Origin: Rhodoferax ferrireducens
GTDB taxonomy: Bacteria > Pseudomonadota > Gammaproteobacteria > Burkholderiales > Burkholderiaceae_C
NCBI RefSeq assembly: GCF_003347515.1
Contig: NZ_QEII01000242.1
Location: forward strand, 1 to 34,633
DNA length: 34,633 nucleotides
Direction: 5' to 3'
Of this stretch, positions 15,672-23,941 are shown one piece after another (position 1 is the stretch's first letter; each line of letters starts with the position of its first letter). Both the position numbers and the translations under genes were made by a program. Below the pieces are notes generated by a model. The model ran no database searches and was not told the DNA's origin. It was given only the letters and a program-made list of their open reading frames with translations.

Positions 15672-16655
15672 TCAATCAAGGGATGCTCCCGAGGACCTGA
15701 TCACGGGCGCCCATTTGGCCGTGTCCTGTTTGATCAGGTCCGCAAACTCCGCCGGCGTGGTCGTCCTGGCCTCGGCGCCATCGGCCTGCATGCGCTTGCG
15801 CATGTCATCGCTTGCCATCACGGCGACCACCTCGCGGTTGAGCCGTTCGATGATCGGTGCAGGTGTGGCGGCCGGCGCGAGGACGCCAAACCAAATGCTC
15901 ACATCAAAACCCTTCAAGCCCGCCTCCTGAGCGGTCGGCACCTCGGGCAGCAGCGGTGATCGCTTGGAACCGGTCACGGCCAACGCGCGCACCTTGCCGG
16001 CCGCGATGTTTTGCGTCTGCACTGCAATCGTGTCGAACATCATGGCAAGGCGGCCGCCCAGCAGATCGATCATCGCCGGTGCTGATCCGCGATAGGGAAC
16101 GTGGTTGATCTGAATCCCCGCGATCGACTTGAACAACTCCCCCGACAGGTGGTTTGAGCTGCCATTGCCGGCAGAGCCGTATGCCAGCTCACTCGGCTTG
16201 CTCTTGGCCAGTTGCACCAATTCAGCAAGATTTTTTGCCGGCACCTGGGGGTTCACCACCAGCACGTTCATCGTGGTCGCCATCAAGCTGACCGGTGCAA
16301 AGTCCTTCACCGGGTCATAGCGCAGCTTTTTGTACAGGCTCGGGTTGATCGACATCGTGCCGGTGGTGCCGAAGAACAAGGTGTGGCCGTCGGCAGGCGC
16401 GCGAGCCACCATTTCGGCGGCGATTGCGCCGCCCGCGCCGCCGCGGTTATCGATCACGACGGGCTGGCCAAGGCGCTCGGACAGTTTTTGAGCCAGTAGC
16501 CGCGCCATCGCGTCGGTCGGACCGCCGGCCGGAAAAGGCACCACCAGCGTCACGGGCTGCTTCGGATACGCCGTGACGGCTTGCGCCTGGGCGGCGGGTG
16601 ATGTCAGAAAAAAGGCAGCGGCAAGGGCGGCAGCGGTAAAGGTTAGAAATCTCAT
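15672..16655 (-). CDS. Bug-family periplasmic substrate-binding protein (tripartite tricarboxylate transporter type)
   Basis: The 327-residue protein has a signal peptide of about 26 residues ending AAQAQA, then YPKQPVTLVVPFPAGGPTDAMAR, the classic Bug N-terminus. IDNRGGAGGAIAAEMVARAPADGHTLFFGTTGTMSINPSLY and the LAYGSAGNGSSNHLSGELFK ligand-loop segment complete the signature. Bug proteins bind carboxylates in the periplasm, and many are encoded without transporter subunits, as here. It is the first gene of the CoA-ligase cluster, preceded by an AGGAGA ribosome site. Its ligand is probably the acid that the cluster activates, by context only. Confidence 0.93.
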   Translation of the reverse strand: MRFLTFTAAALAAAFFLTSPAAQAQAVTAYPKQPVTLVVPFPAGGPTDAMARLLAQKLSERLGQPVVIDNRGGAGGAIAAEMVARAPADGHTLFFGTTGTMSINPSLYKKLRYDPVKDFAPVSLMATTMNVLVVNPQVPAKNLAELVQLAKSKPSELAYGSAGNGSSNHLSGELFKSIAGIQINHVPYRGSAPAMIDLLGGRLAMMFDTIAVQTQNIAAGKVRALAVTGSKRSPLLPEVPTAQEAGLKGFDVSIWFGVLAPAATPAPIIERLNREVVAVMASDDMRKRMQADGAEARTTTPAEFADLIKQDTAKWAPVIRSSGASLD

Positions 16656-16693
16656 GTTGTCTCCTGGAAATGTGAGCGAAGTCTAGGAAAGAT

Positions 16694-16719
16694 ATGACTT
16701 CACGTAAAGACGATGTCAT
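16694..16719. promoter_or_regulatory. Candidate LysR operator in the divergent Bug/LysR promoter region
   Basis: ATGAC (16694-16698) and GTCAT (16715-16719) form an inverted repeat with a 16-base spacer, inside the 93-base gap between the divergent genes. LysR proteins usually bind such interrupted dyads near their own promoter. The arms are short, so chance is possible. Confidence 0.3.
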
Positions 16720-16748
16720 TCAAACCAGATATGCATTAAAGTGAAATC

Positions 16749-17648
16749 ATGAATCTCAAACCATTAATCACGTTTTGCCTGGTGGCCGACCTGGGCTCGC
16801 TGTCGCGCGCGGCGGTGGCGGCGGGCTTGGCGCAATCGCTGGTGAGTCGCCATATCGCCCAGCTCGAGTCCCAATGGGGAGACCGCTTGTTTGTGCGCAC
16901 TGGGCGCGGAATGGTGTTGTCCGAATTTGGGCAACGGATTCATCCCCAGATTCAGCGTGTGCTGGAGCAGGTTTCGTATCTGGAGACGGTGGCCAGTGAA
17001 GCGGCCGGCGTGGTATCCGGCACGGTGCACGTCGGCGTGCTGCCGTCGATGTCGCGCCAGTTGCTGCCCCTGCTGTTCTCCGACCTGCGCGCCAGGGCGC
17101 CGGCCATACGCTTGCACGTCATCGAAGGATTCAGCGGTGAACTGGACGAACAACTGAGTTCGGGCCGGCTCGACCTGTCGGTGGTCAACCGCTATGGCTC
17201 ATCGGCGGCACGCGGTGAGGATGTACTCGGCATCGTGGAAACTTACCTGGTGGGCAAACCCGGACACCCTCTGCTCGCTGGCAAGAAAGTCTTGTTCAAG
17301 CAGCTCGCCGGACTGCCTTTGGTGCTGCCGGCGACTCCCAACGGCTTACGTTCGACACTGGATCAATTGTCCCGACGGCACGGTCTGCAGCTCGACGTCG
17401 TGATGGAGGTCGACACGTCGACAGCCATGAAGGATGTTGCCTCAAGTGGTCACGCCTTCACTCTGCTACCCGCCATGGCGGTGAGTCAGGAAATAAACGC
17501 TGGTAGCCTCGCGGCCGTGCCAATCGTCAGCCCCGCCATCAAGCGGACCATTGCGTTGAGCGTCACAAGCCAGCGACCTCAATCAAAAGCGGCGCGTTTG
17601 GTCGCGGTGCGGGTGCGTCATCTGGCGATGAAGCTTTTGGCACCGTAG
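16749..17648 (+). CDS. LysR-family transcriptional regulator of the CoA-ligase cluster
   Basis: The protein has 299 residues. The N-terminal winged helix (about 3-60) reads LITFCLVADLGSLSRAAVAAGLAQSLVSRHIAQLE followed by LFVRTGRGMVLSEFG. The effector-binding domain starts near residue 90 with GTVHVGVLPSMS, and VVNRY, GKPGHPLL and GHAFTLLPAMAV are further conserved LysR substrate-domain segments. It is divergently transcribed from the Bug-acyl-CoA synthetase operon with 93 bases between them, the usual layout for a regulator of that operon. The inducer would be the substrate or an intermediate; unknown. No autoregulatory site is certain. Confidence 0.93.
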   Translation: MNLKPLITFCLVADLGSLSRAAVAAGLAQSLVSRHIAQLESQWGDRLFVRTGRGMVLSEFGQRIHPQIQRVLEQVSYLETVASEAAGVVSGTVHVGVLPSMSRQLLPLLFSDLRARAPAIRLHVIEGFSGELDEQLSSGRLDLSVVNRYGSSAARGEDVLGIVETYLVGKPGHPLLAGKKVLFKQLAGLPLVLPATPNGLRSTLDQLSRRHGLQLDVVMEVDTSTAMKDVASSGHAFTLLPAMAVSQEINAGSLAAVPIVSPAIKRTIALSVTSQRPQSKAARLVAVRVRHLAMKLLAP

Positions 17649-17701
17649 ATTTGGTCTCGAAAGCACCCTGCGAATGATGGCAGCATGGGTTTCTCTGAGC
17701 A

Positions 17702-17729
17702 GAAAAGCAGTAATTCGCTCCTGCTTTTC
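17702..17729. terminator. Stem-loop between convergent LysR and RpiR genes, possible bidirectional terminator
   Basis: GAAAAGCAG (17702-17710) pairs perfectly with CTGCTTTTC (17721-17729) around a 10-base loop. The stem contains A- and T-runs of four on opposite arms, so each strand has a short U-run within the stem but no long U-tail. Its place midway between two convergent genes supports a terminator role. Confidence 0.45.
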
Positions 17730-17785
17730 AGTCGCCCGGCATGGGTACTTTCACTGGCCGTCCACGTTGATCGGCGGGACTACTT

Positions 17786-18634
17786 TCAAAACAGCCGTCT
17801 ATCCAACAAGCTTGACTGCATTTGCCGCAGACCGGGCTGAAGTGCGTCGATTCCGACACGCAGGGCCACACAAGTGGCGAGAACATCGATGATCATCAAG
17901 TGCAGCAGGCGGGACACCATGGGGCAATAGCGCTCGAATCCTTCGGGGTGGTCGGCGGCCAGGTGAATATGCCCAGCCAGTGCCAAAGGCGAGCCGCTGG
18001 ACGTGATGACAATGGTGGTGGCCCCGTTCTTGCGCGCCATGTCGCAGGTGGCCATCAGGTCGCGCGTCCTTCCCGAGTTGGAGATCACCACGGCACAGTC
18101 ACCGGCCCTCATGACGGACGCGCTCATGACCTGCATGTGGCTGTCGCCGTAGGCGGTCGCGGGAATACCCAGGCGAAAGAATTTGTGTTGGGCGTCCTGG
18201 GCCACGATGCCAGAGTTGCCCAAACCAAAAATCTCAATGCGTTTACCGCCTCGGTAAGTAGCGAACAACGCAGTAACGGCTTTCTCGATATAGACCCTGT
18301 TGGCGTCGCAGCGGTATTTTGATACCGCAGCCATGGTGTCATCGATCACCTTGACCAGGATGTCGTTGGTATTGTCATCCACGTCGACACTGCTGTGAAT
18401 GAAGGGGACCCCTTCCTTCACGCTGCCTTCGAGCTTGAATTTGAAGTCTTTCAAACCGTCATACCCCACACTGCGGCAAAAACGAACCACGGTGGGGTTG
18501 CTGACCTGGGCCAAAACCGCCAGTTCGGAGACCGGCAGCCGGGAAAAAATCAATGGATCAGACAACACAAGCCTGCCGACGCGTTGCTCCGCAGGCGACA
18601 GCGAAGTCAATGAAGCTCTAATTCGGTTGAGCAT
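17786..18634 (-). CDS. RpiR-family transcriptional regulator (HTH + SIS domain)
   Basis: From the ATG at 18634 the product has 282 residues (a TTG at 18664 would add ten). The N-terminal HTH_6 domain begins MLNRIRASLTSLSPAEQRV and holds SELAVLAQVSNPTVVRFCRSVGY. A SIS sugar-phosphate-binding domain covers about residues 115-250 with EIFGLGNSGIVAQDA, VISNSGRTRDL and TIVITSSGSPLA. RpiR regulators respond to phosphosugars and control sugar catabolic operons. It is the last gene of the twelve-gene minus-strand run, within about 70 bases of the chemoreceptor stop, so it probably controls that operon. The effector is unknown. Confidence 0.92.
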   Translation of the reverse strand: MLNRIRASLTSLSPAEQRVGRLVLSDPLIFSRLPVSELAVLAQVSNPTVVRFCRSVGYDGLKDFKFKLEGSVKEGVPFIHSSVDVDDNTNDILVKVIDDTMAAVSKYRCDANRVYIEKAVTALFATYRGGKRIEIFGLGNSGIVAQDAQHKFFRLGIPATAYGDSHMQVMSASVMRAGDCAVVISNSGRTRDLMATCDMARKNGATTIVITSSGSPLALAGHIHLAADHPEGFERYCPMVSRLLHLMIIDVLATCVALRVGIDALQPGLRQMQSSLLDRRLF

Positions 18635-18701
18635 GGTCGTTCCAATGGGCGCTTCACTCTGCAACAGCTCTATTCAAAATGGCACTGTCACAGGGCTCGG
18701 C

Positions 18702-20315
18702 CTATAAGAAGTTAAGGCGCAGACCGGGGTTGTTCGAACCGACCGCGACTGAAGCTGGCGGTGGCACATCGCCGTTCTGACTGTCGTCGCCTCCCAGCTT
18801 GAACTTCGCCACGACTTGCACCAGGCCCTGCGCCTGCAACTTCAGACTGCTGGCGGCCGCAGCCATTTCCTCCACCAACGCCGCATTCTGCTGCGTCGCC
18901 TCATCCATGTGCCTGACCGCCTCGCCCACCTGCGATACACCCGCACTCTGCTCCGAATTGGCTGCGCTGATCTGCGCCATGAGGGTGGTCACGTGACCGA
19001 TGCTGCCCACCACTTCAAACATGGTGATCCCCGCTTGATCCACCAGAGTGCTTCCCTGAGAAATCCGTTCGACACTCGCGTTAATCAAGGATTTGATTTC
19101 CTTCGCGGCCGCCGCGGAGCGTCCGGCCAGACTGCGCACCTCCGATGCAACAACCGCAAAGCCGCGACCATGTTCACCTGCACGTGCTGCCTCGACCGCT
19201 GCGTTGAGTGCCAGGATGTTGGTTTGAAAGGCGATGCCATCAATCACGCCGATGATCTCCGATATTTTTTTGGAGCTCTCGTTAATGCCTTTCATGGTTT
19301 CTACTACTTGGCCCACCACGTCACCTCCTTTGACGGTCACGGTGGAGGCGCTCATCGCCAGTTGATTGGCTTGGCGGGCACTAGCGGCATTCTGTTTGAC
19401 GCTTGCGCTGAGTTCTTCCATGGAGGCTGCGGTTTCTTGCAGTGAACTCGCCTGCAGTTCTGTTCGTGCCGACAGATCGTGGTTGCCCTGGGCGATCTCC
19501 GCGCTGGCCATGGCAACGTTGTCGGCGTTGCGCTTGACACTTTGCAAGATGCCGCTAAAACTACTTTGCATCTCCGCCATGCCACCGAGGAGCTGAACCG
19601 TTTCGTCATTCCCTGCAGCATGCACAGGCACTGACAAATCACCTTGAGCCAGTCTGTTGGCCACCTGCACCGCATAAGCCATGGGTTGCGCCAGATATCT
19701 TGCCAGCCAGAGCGCAGCAAGCAGCAGAATGGTCGTCGCCAGAATCAACGCCGAACCGACGAAGATCTTGGCTTGAACCACTACCGCCTTTGATTCAGCG
19801 GCAAATACATTCTCATCCTTTTCGATGGCATCAACCTGCACCGCCATTTGCTTCTCAAGTTCATTGAACAGTCGCTGAAACTCGGGCACCGCCGCCGCTG
19901 CGGCAGAGTCACCCGCGGCGAGCTTGATGATGTTGGCCGCAGAATCGGTGTACCGCTTGACCATGGGCAAAGTCCGGTTGATCGTGGCCTTTGACTCCGA
20001 TGAGAGTGGCGAATCTTCCAGCGTCTTCAAGGCAGAACTGAGACTCTTCGCGTGCTCATCCAAGGCCTTCTGGGCCTGCGCAATCTGGGCCTTGTCTCGC
20101 CCGATGGCCCCCAACATCGCGCGCTGGACATCGCCGCGAACGGCCGCATGCATCATGGCAGCACGCTGACTGTTCTGTACTGCCAATCCCATGCTGACCG
20201 AGCCACCAAAAGCATCCGCCAGACGCTGCGCACTGAACAAGCCAACACCCCCGACCAACGCGGCAATGAAGGTGCCCGCCAAGCCGATCCCCAATATTTG
20301 ATTGCGCAGCTTCAT
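18702..20315 (-). CDS. Methyl-accepting chemotaxis protein
   Basis: The protein has 537 residues. TM1 lies at about 7-28 and TM2 at about 183-206, with a helical periplasmic domain of roughly 155 residues between them (four-helix-bundle type by its coiled character). A HAMP domain follows at 207-260. The cytoplasmic hairpin carries the highly conserved tip [37 protein letters not shown]. The C-terminus ends in a Pro-rich tail without the CheR-binding W-x2-F pentapeptide. It signals to CheA/CheW. The upstream gene, 15 bases away, is a cytosolic binding-protein paralogue, and the operon encodes uptake and oxidation of a sugar-like compound, so the ligand is probably that compound or its carrier protein. 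Confidence 0.95.
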   Translation of the reverse strand: MKLRNQILGIGLAGTFIAALVGGVGLFSAQRLADAFGGSVSMGLAVQNSQRAAMMHAAVRGDVQRAMLGAIGRDKAQIAQAQKALDEHAKSLSSALKTLEDSPLSSESKATINRTLPMVKRYTDSAANIIKLAAGDSAAAAAVPEFQRLFNELEKQMAVQVDAIEKDENVFAAESKAVVVQAKIFVGSALILATTILLLAALWLARYLAQPMAYAVQVANRLAQGDLSVPVHAAGNDETVQLLGGMAEMQSSFSGILQSVKRNADNVAMASAEIAQGNHDLSARTELQASSLQETAASMEELSASVKQNAASARQANQLAMSASTVTVKGGDVVGQVVETMKGINESSKKISEIIGVIDGIAFQTNILALNAAVEAARAGEHGRGFAVVASEVRSLAGRSAAAAKEIKSLINASVERISQGSTLVDQAGITMFEVVGSIGHVTTLMAQISAANSEQSAGVSQVGEAVRHMDEATQQNAALVEEMAAAASSLKLQAQGLVQVVAKFKLGGDDSQNGDVPPPASVAVGSNNPGLRLNFL

Positions 20316-20330
20316 AGGATCCTCATTTGC

Positions 20331-21407
20331 TCAACTGGCCAGCGCGTCCGCGCACGCAACAGAGCTACCACGCGTCAGGAAGTGAGCCGCAACAAGTTCA
20401 AGAATTCGCTTCTTCAAAGGTACTGAAACGCACTGGTCAAAGGTTAAAGAAGGAACGGCCGCGCCGTCGCAACGAAGCATGTCCCAACGCGAGTCTTCAA
20501 ACCGTGGCCAAGCATCCATGTTCGCGGGCAGACTCCCCTTGATCCTGCTGAACTCCTCCTGGAACTCCGCCTGCGTGAGCAAGTCGGCGATAACTTGATT
20601 GACATTTTCGGGCGAACTCGCCAGCGGCACAAAGTAGTCTGCGATAAATACGAAGTTTCCCGCCGTGCCTGGCACTGCCCAGCGCGATACATTTTTAAAG
20701 CCGGCAACCCCCGCCCAATCACCCATCACTGCCAGCGCTGCATCCCCACGGTCAACGCGAGCCAACTGATCTGTCCAAGGCAGTTGCAAGGCGTTTTCAT
20801 CCACAAATTCGCGTAGCTGCAACATCACATCCAAGGTGCTCACCATCTGCGCAGATCGCAGGGCGGATACATCCCGGCCTTCAAACGCACGTCGGTACAA
20901 GTCCGCACCCATAACGGCCAAGGCAATGGATTCAAACAGTACACCGATTTGCCAGGGTTCGGCGCCAACCGCCAACGGTCTTGAGGTGATATCGCCAGCA
21001 TCGTTCAACCATCGAAAAAGACCAGGGATATCCGCAGGAATCCGTTCCCCCAGCCGCCTGGCGATGGCGCCATTGACCCAAGCACAATTGGCGCGGTGAA
21101 TCGCCACGGGTATGCCATGCCACCGATCCTCATGCGTCATGTAGTGTCTGACAAAAGGGGGCAGCCGCTCAATCCACTTTAGATCTTTGGCTACTCTACT
21201 AAGGTCAGCCAGATGGGGGCGACCCGAGGCAAGCGCATCCACAATTTCCATGCCGTGCATCTTGCAGGCCTCAGCTGACTCGAGACCTGTCGCGTTTGCG
21301 AGTTGGATTCCCAGTGGCGCCAGTTTTTCCTGGCAAAGACTTATCGCCGCCAGATCCGGGTTGCTGCGCCATGCGTGGGACAGCTTCCACATTGTGTTTT
21401 GTTTCAC
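20331..21407 (-). CDS. ABC solute-binding protein paralogue lacking a signal peptide (predicted cytosolic)
   Basis: The GTG at 21407 gives 358 residues (ATG at 21392 is an alternative). Along its length it aligns with the secreted binding protein of the same operon: PWQ at 151-153, MGDWA at 228-232, VPGTAG at 245-250, then FIADYF and EFSRIKGSLPA match PWQ, MGDWA, VPGTQG and KGSAPA of that protein. The IPVAIHRANCAWVN segment matches [14 protein letters not shown]. So the ligand cleft appears partly kept. No signal peptide exists: the frame upstream is open only to 21452 and encodes polar residues. The gene lies 5 bases after the glycerate kinase stop and 15 bases before the chemoreceptor. A cytosolic ligand sensor or a receptor partner is inference; a decaying duplicate is the alternative. 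Confidence 0.8.
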   Translation of the reverse strand: MKQNTMWKLSHAWRSNPDLAAISLCQEKLAPLGIQLANATGLESAEACKMHGMEIVDALASGRPHLADLSRVAKDLKWIERLPPFVRHYMTHEDRWHGIPVAIHRANCAWVNGAIARRLGERIPADIPGLFRWLNDAGDITSRPLAVGAEPWQIGVLFESIALAVMGADLYRRAFEGRDVSALRSAQMVSTLDVMLQLREFVDENALQLPWTDQLARVDRGDAALAVMGDWAGVAGFKNVSRWAVPGTAGNFVFIADYFVPLASSPENVNQVIADLLTQAEFQEEFSRIKGSLPANMDAWPRFEDSRWDMLRCDGAAVPSLTFDQCVSVPLKKRILELVAAHFLTRGSSVACADALAS

Positions 21408-21412
21408 GTTTT

Positions 21413-22723
21413 TTACCTGGGCTTGCGGGCTTGAATCACAATCCCGCGAAAGTCATTGATATTGGTAAACGTCGGGCCGGTGTGAACCAATGCATCTATT
21501 GCATTCAACAGCGTGGCACTGTCATTGCCATCCAACGAAACGCGCGGACTCACGCCCTGCGAACGGGCCAGCGCCAGGCTCGAGGGCCCAATCCAGCCGC
21601 CCGCGGCACCGGCCGCTCCATCCAGACCATCGGTGCCCGCTGATAGCGCGTAGATGTTGGGAGGCTCCGCTTCGCCGTCCAGTGCCATGGCGAGCGCCAG
21701 AGCAAACTCCGTATTTCGTCCACCCCGACCCTCACCGCGAACGGTAACCGTTGCCTCCCCGCCGGACAGGAGTATGCAAGGCGCCTCAAACGGAACGTTG
21801 TGCTGGGCCACGCTCAGCGCGATCGCCGCATGCGCCTTGGCCAGCTCGCGCGCCTCACCCTCCATGGCATCCGACAGAATGTGACAAGCCATTCCCTCGC
21901 TGCGTGCCTGCGTCGCAGCGGATTGCAGCCCGTCCCATGCGCTGGCGATGATGTGATGCCTGTTGCGCGCAAGGCGCGGGTCTCCTGGCTTGATCGACTC
22001 CCATGCACCTGTCGTTAGGGCGTCCGTGACCAAGGGCAGGTCGTCGATCCCAAAACGTCGCAGAACCGCCAGCGCATCGGCGCAAGTGGATGCGTCTGGC
22101 AGGGTGGGTCCCGATGCGATCAGTGAAGGTTCATCCCCCGGTATGTCCGAAATCAGCAGCGTAACGACCTGTGCCGGATAAGCCCGCGCCGCAAGGCGCC
22201 CACCCTTGATGGCGGACAAATGCCTGCGCACCGTATTGATTTCCGCGATCGTTGCGCCCCGTTTCAGCAATTCCCGGGTGATGTGCTGTTTGTCTTCCAG
22301 ATTCAGCCCTTTCGCAGGCAGGGAACACAAGGCCGATCCACCACCTGAAATCAGGGCAATCACCAAATCATCAGCCGTCAGACCTTCAAGCGCACGCATC
22401 AGCTCCGTGGCGGCGATCACGCTGCGTTCATCGGGTACCGGATGGCTGCCTTCACATATGCGAATCCTCTGCAATGGCAAACTCGCGCCTTTGGGCACGA
22501 CCACGACGCCACTCAGCGGCCCCTGCCAGTTGGCTTCAACGGCACAGGCCATCGCCGCTGCCGCCTTGCCAACACCCACCACGACAGTACGCCCAAGCGG
22601 CTGCGGTGGCAAATGCGGAGGAACCACCTTCATCGGGTCTGCAGCATACAGCGCAGCCTGGTACAAACGCAACAGCAGCTCGATCGGTGCAGGCCTGGGT
22701 GTATCGGATATGGAATTCATCAC
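21413..22723 (-). CDS. gckA: Glycerate 2-kinase (MOFRL family, GckA/TtuD type)
   Basis: The protein has 436 residues (GTG at 22723; ATG at 22720 is equally good). The N-terminal DUF4147 domain holds VVVGVGKAAAAMA, GSHPVPDERSV, ALISGGGSALCSLPAKGL, INTVRRHLSAIKGGRLA and ISDIPGDEPSLIASGP. The C-terminal MOFRL domain holds ILLSGGEATVTVRGEGRGGRNTEFALA and AGTDGLDGAAGAAGG. Older literature names this family hydroxypyruvate reductase TtuD. Established members phosphorylate D-glycerate to 2-phosphoglycerate, the entry point to lower glycolysis. In this operon it implies that catabolism yields glycerate. It lies 25 bases downstream of the DUF993 gene. Confidence 0.92.
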   Translation of the reverse strand: MMNSISDTPRPAPIELLLRLYQAALYAADPMKVVPPHLPPQPLGRTVVVGVGKAAAAMACAVEANWQGPLSGVVVVPKGASLPLQRIRICEGSHPVPDERSVIAATELMRALEGLTADDLVIALISGGGSALCSLPAKGLNLEDKQHITRELLKRGATIAEINTVRRHLSAIKGGRLAARAYPAQVVTLLISDIPGDEPSLIASGPTLPDASTCADALAVLRRFGIDDLPLVTDALTTGAWESIKPGDPRLARNRHHIIASAWDGLQSAATQARSEGMACHILSDAMEGEARELAKAHAAIALSVAQHNVPFEAPCILLSGGEATVTVRGEGRGGRNTEFALALAMALDGEAEPPNIYALSAGTDGLDGAAGAAGGWIGPSSLALARSQGVSPRVSLDGNDSATLLNAIDALVHTGPTFTNINDFRGIVIQARKPR

Positions 22724-22748
22724 GGGAAGTCAACCTTAAGGTCTTGTC

Positions 22749-23924
22749 TTAGTTTTCAATTCCACACTGCACCGACAGCAATTGCCGCATGCGTGCGCAG
22801 GCCAATTCAGGGTCACCGAGCACGCCACAGGCATCGGCCAGTTCAAATAGGCGTGCGTAATGCGCCACCCCCCGTGCGGCCTGCAAACCACCGGCCATGG
22901 AAAAGTGATTTTGATGTCCGTTCAACCAGGCAAGAAAAACCACGCCGGCCTTGTAATGGCGCGTCGGCGCCCTGAACATCTCGCGCGACAAGGCGACGGT
23001 CGGATCCAACAACGCGCGAAACTGTAGGGCATTGCCCTGTGCAAGCTCGCCCAGTGCGACCGCTGCGACTGGCGCTATCGGATCAAAAATCCCCAGCAAG
23101 CCATGTGAAAAGCCGCTGGCGTCGCCTTCAATCAGCTCGGCGTAGTTGAAATCGTCACCCGTATACATCTTGACGCCCGGCGGCAGCCTCCGCCTCAATT
23201 CGATTTCCCATTTGGCTTCGAGCAAGGACACCTTGATGCCCTCCACTTTGGACGCATGCGCGCGAATCAGCGCGACCACCGTGTCGATTGCCGTGGGGAT
23301 GTCACCGGAACCCCAGTAACCCTTCAGTGCGGCATCAAACATCTCCCCAAGCCAATGAAGAATGACAGGTTTATCGCTGTCCTGAAGCAAGCGTCCATAC
23401 ACCAACAGGTAGTCATCCGCGGTTTTTGCGGCCCGCGCCATGGCCCGACTGGCCATCAATATGACTTGCCCGCCTTCAGCCTGCACGACGTCGAATTGCT
23501 CGCGGTAAGCTTGTTCGACTTGACTCAGCGTGACCTCATCGCCTGGGACCAGCTGGTCCGTCCCGACGCCGCAGGCTAAATTGGCGCCCGGCACGGTTCG
23601 GGCGTGGCGGACGGAGCGCTGAATCAATTCGCGCGCTACCGGCCAGTCAACGCCCATGCCCCTTTGTGCAGTGTCCATGGCCTCGGCGACTCTGAATCCC
23701 AGACGATACAGATGGTCCCGGAATGCCAACGTGGCATCCCAGTCCACTTTGGGCGAGGCGTCAAAAGGGTCCACCGTGGCGATCGGATCAATCACCACAT
23801 GGGCAGCCGCAAATACCGTGCGGTTGAAGGGTCCGACCGGACCCACAGGCAGCACGGGTTGGGCTTTGAGAGCGTAGGACTTGATCGTCCCATCAAACTG
23901 GGGAAGCTTCAAGGTGAGTGACAT
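22749..23924 (-). CDS. DUF993 protein, predicted Schiff-base aldolase related to dihydrodipicolinate synthase
   Basis: The 391-residue protein matches the uncharacterised DUF993 family. Its middle looks like a DHDPS-type TIM barrel: VEGIKVSLLEAKWEIELRRR and KMYTGDDFNYAELI parallel the GIKEAT and SGDD segments of DapA/NanA, putting Lys231 at the Schiff-base lysine. The DapA YNxPxR motif is replaced by ILHWLGEMF, so the catalytic Tyr is missing and the substrate must differ. FSHGLLGIFDPIAPVAAVAL matches the late barrel strands. It lies between the GMC oxidoreductase and glycerate 2-kinase genes, in the position expected for a cleaving enzyme that yields a C3 acid or aldehyde. The reaction is not known. 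Confidence 0.85.
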   Translation of the reverse strand: MSLTLKLPQFDGTIKSYALKAQPVLPVGPVGPFNRTVFAAAHVVIDPIATVDPFDASPKVDWDATLAFRDHLYRLGFRVAEAMDTAQRGMGVDWPVARELIQRSVRHARTVPGANLACGVGTDQLVPGDEVTLSQVEQAYREQFDVVQAEGGQVILMASRAMARAAKTADDYLLVYGRLLQDSDKPVILHWLGEMFDAALKGYWGSGDIPTAIDTVVALIRAHASKVEGIKVSLLEAKWEIELRRRLPPGVKMYTGDDFNYAELIEGDASGFSHGLLGIFDPIAPVAAVALGELAQGNALQFRALLDPTVALSREMFRAPTRHYKAGVVFLAWLNGHQNHFSMAGGLQAARGVAHYARLFELADACGVLGDPELACARMRQLLSVQCGIEN

Positions 23925-23941
23925 GGGCTTTTTCCTTCGTA

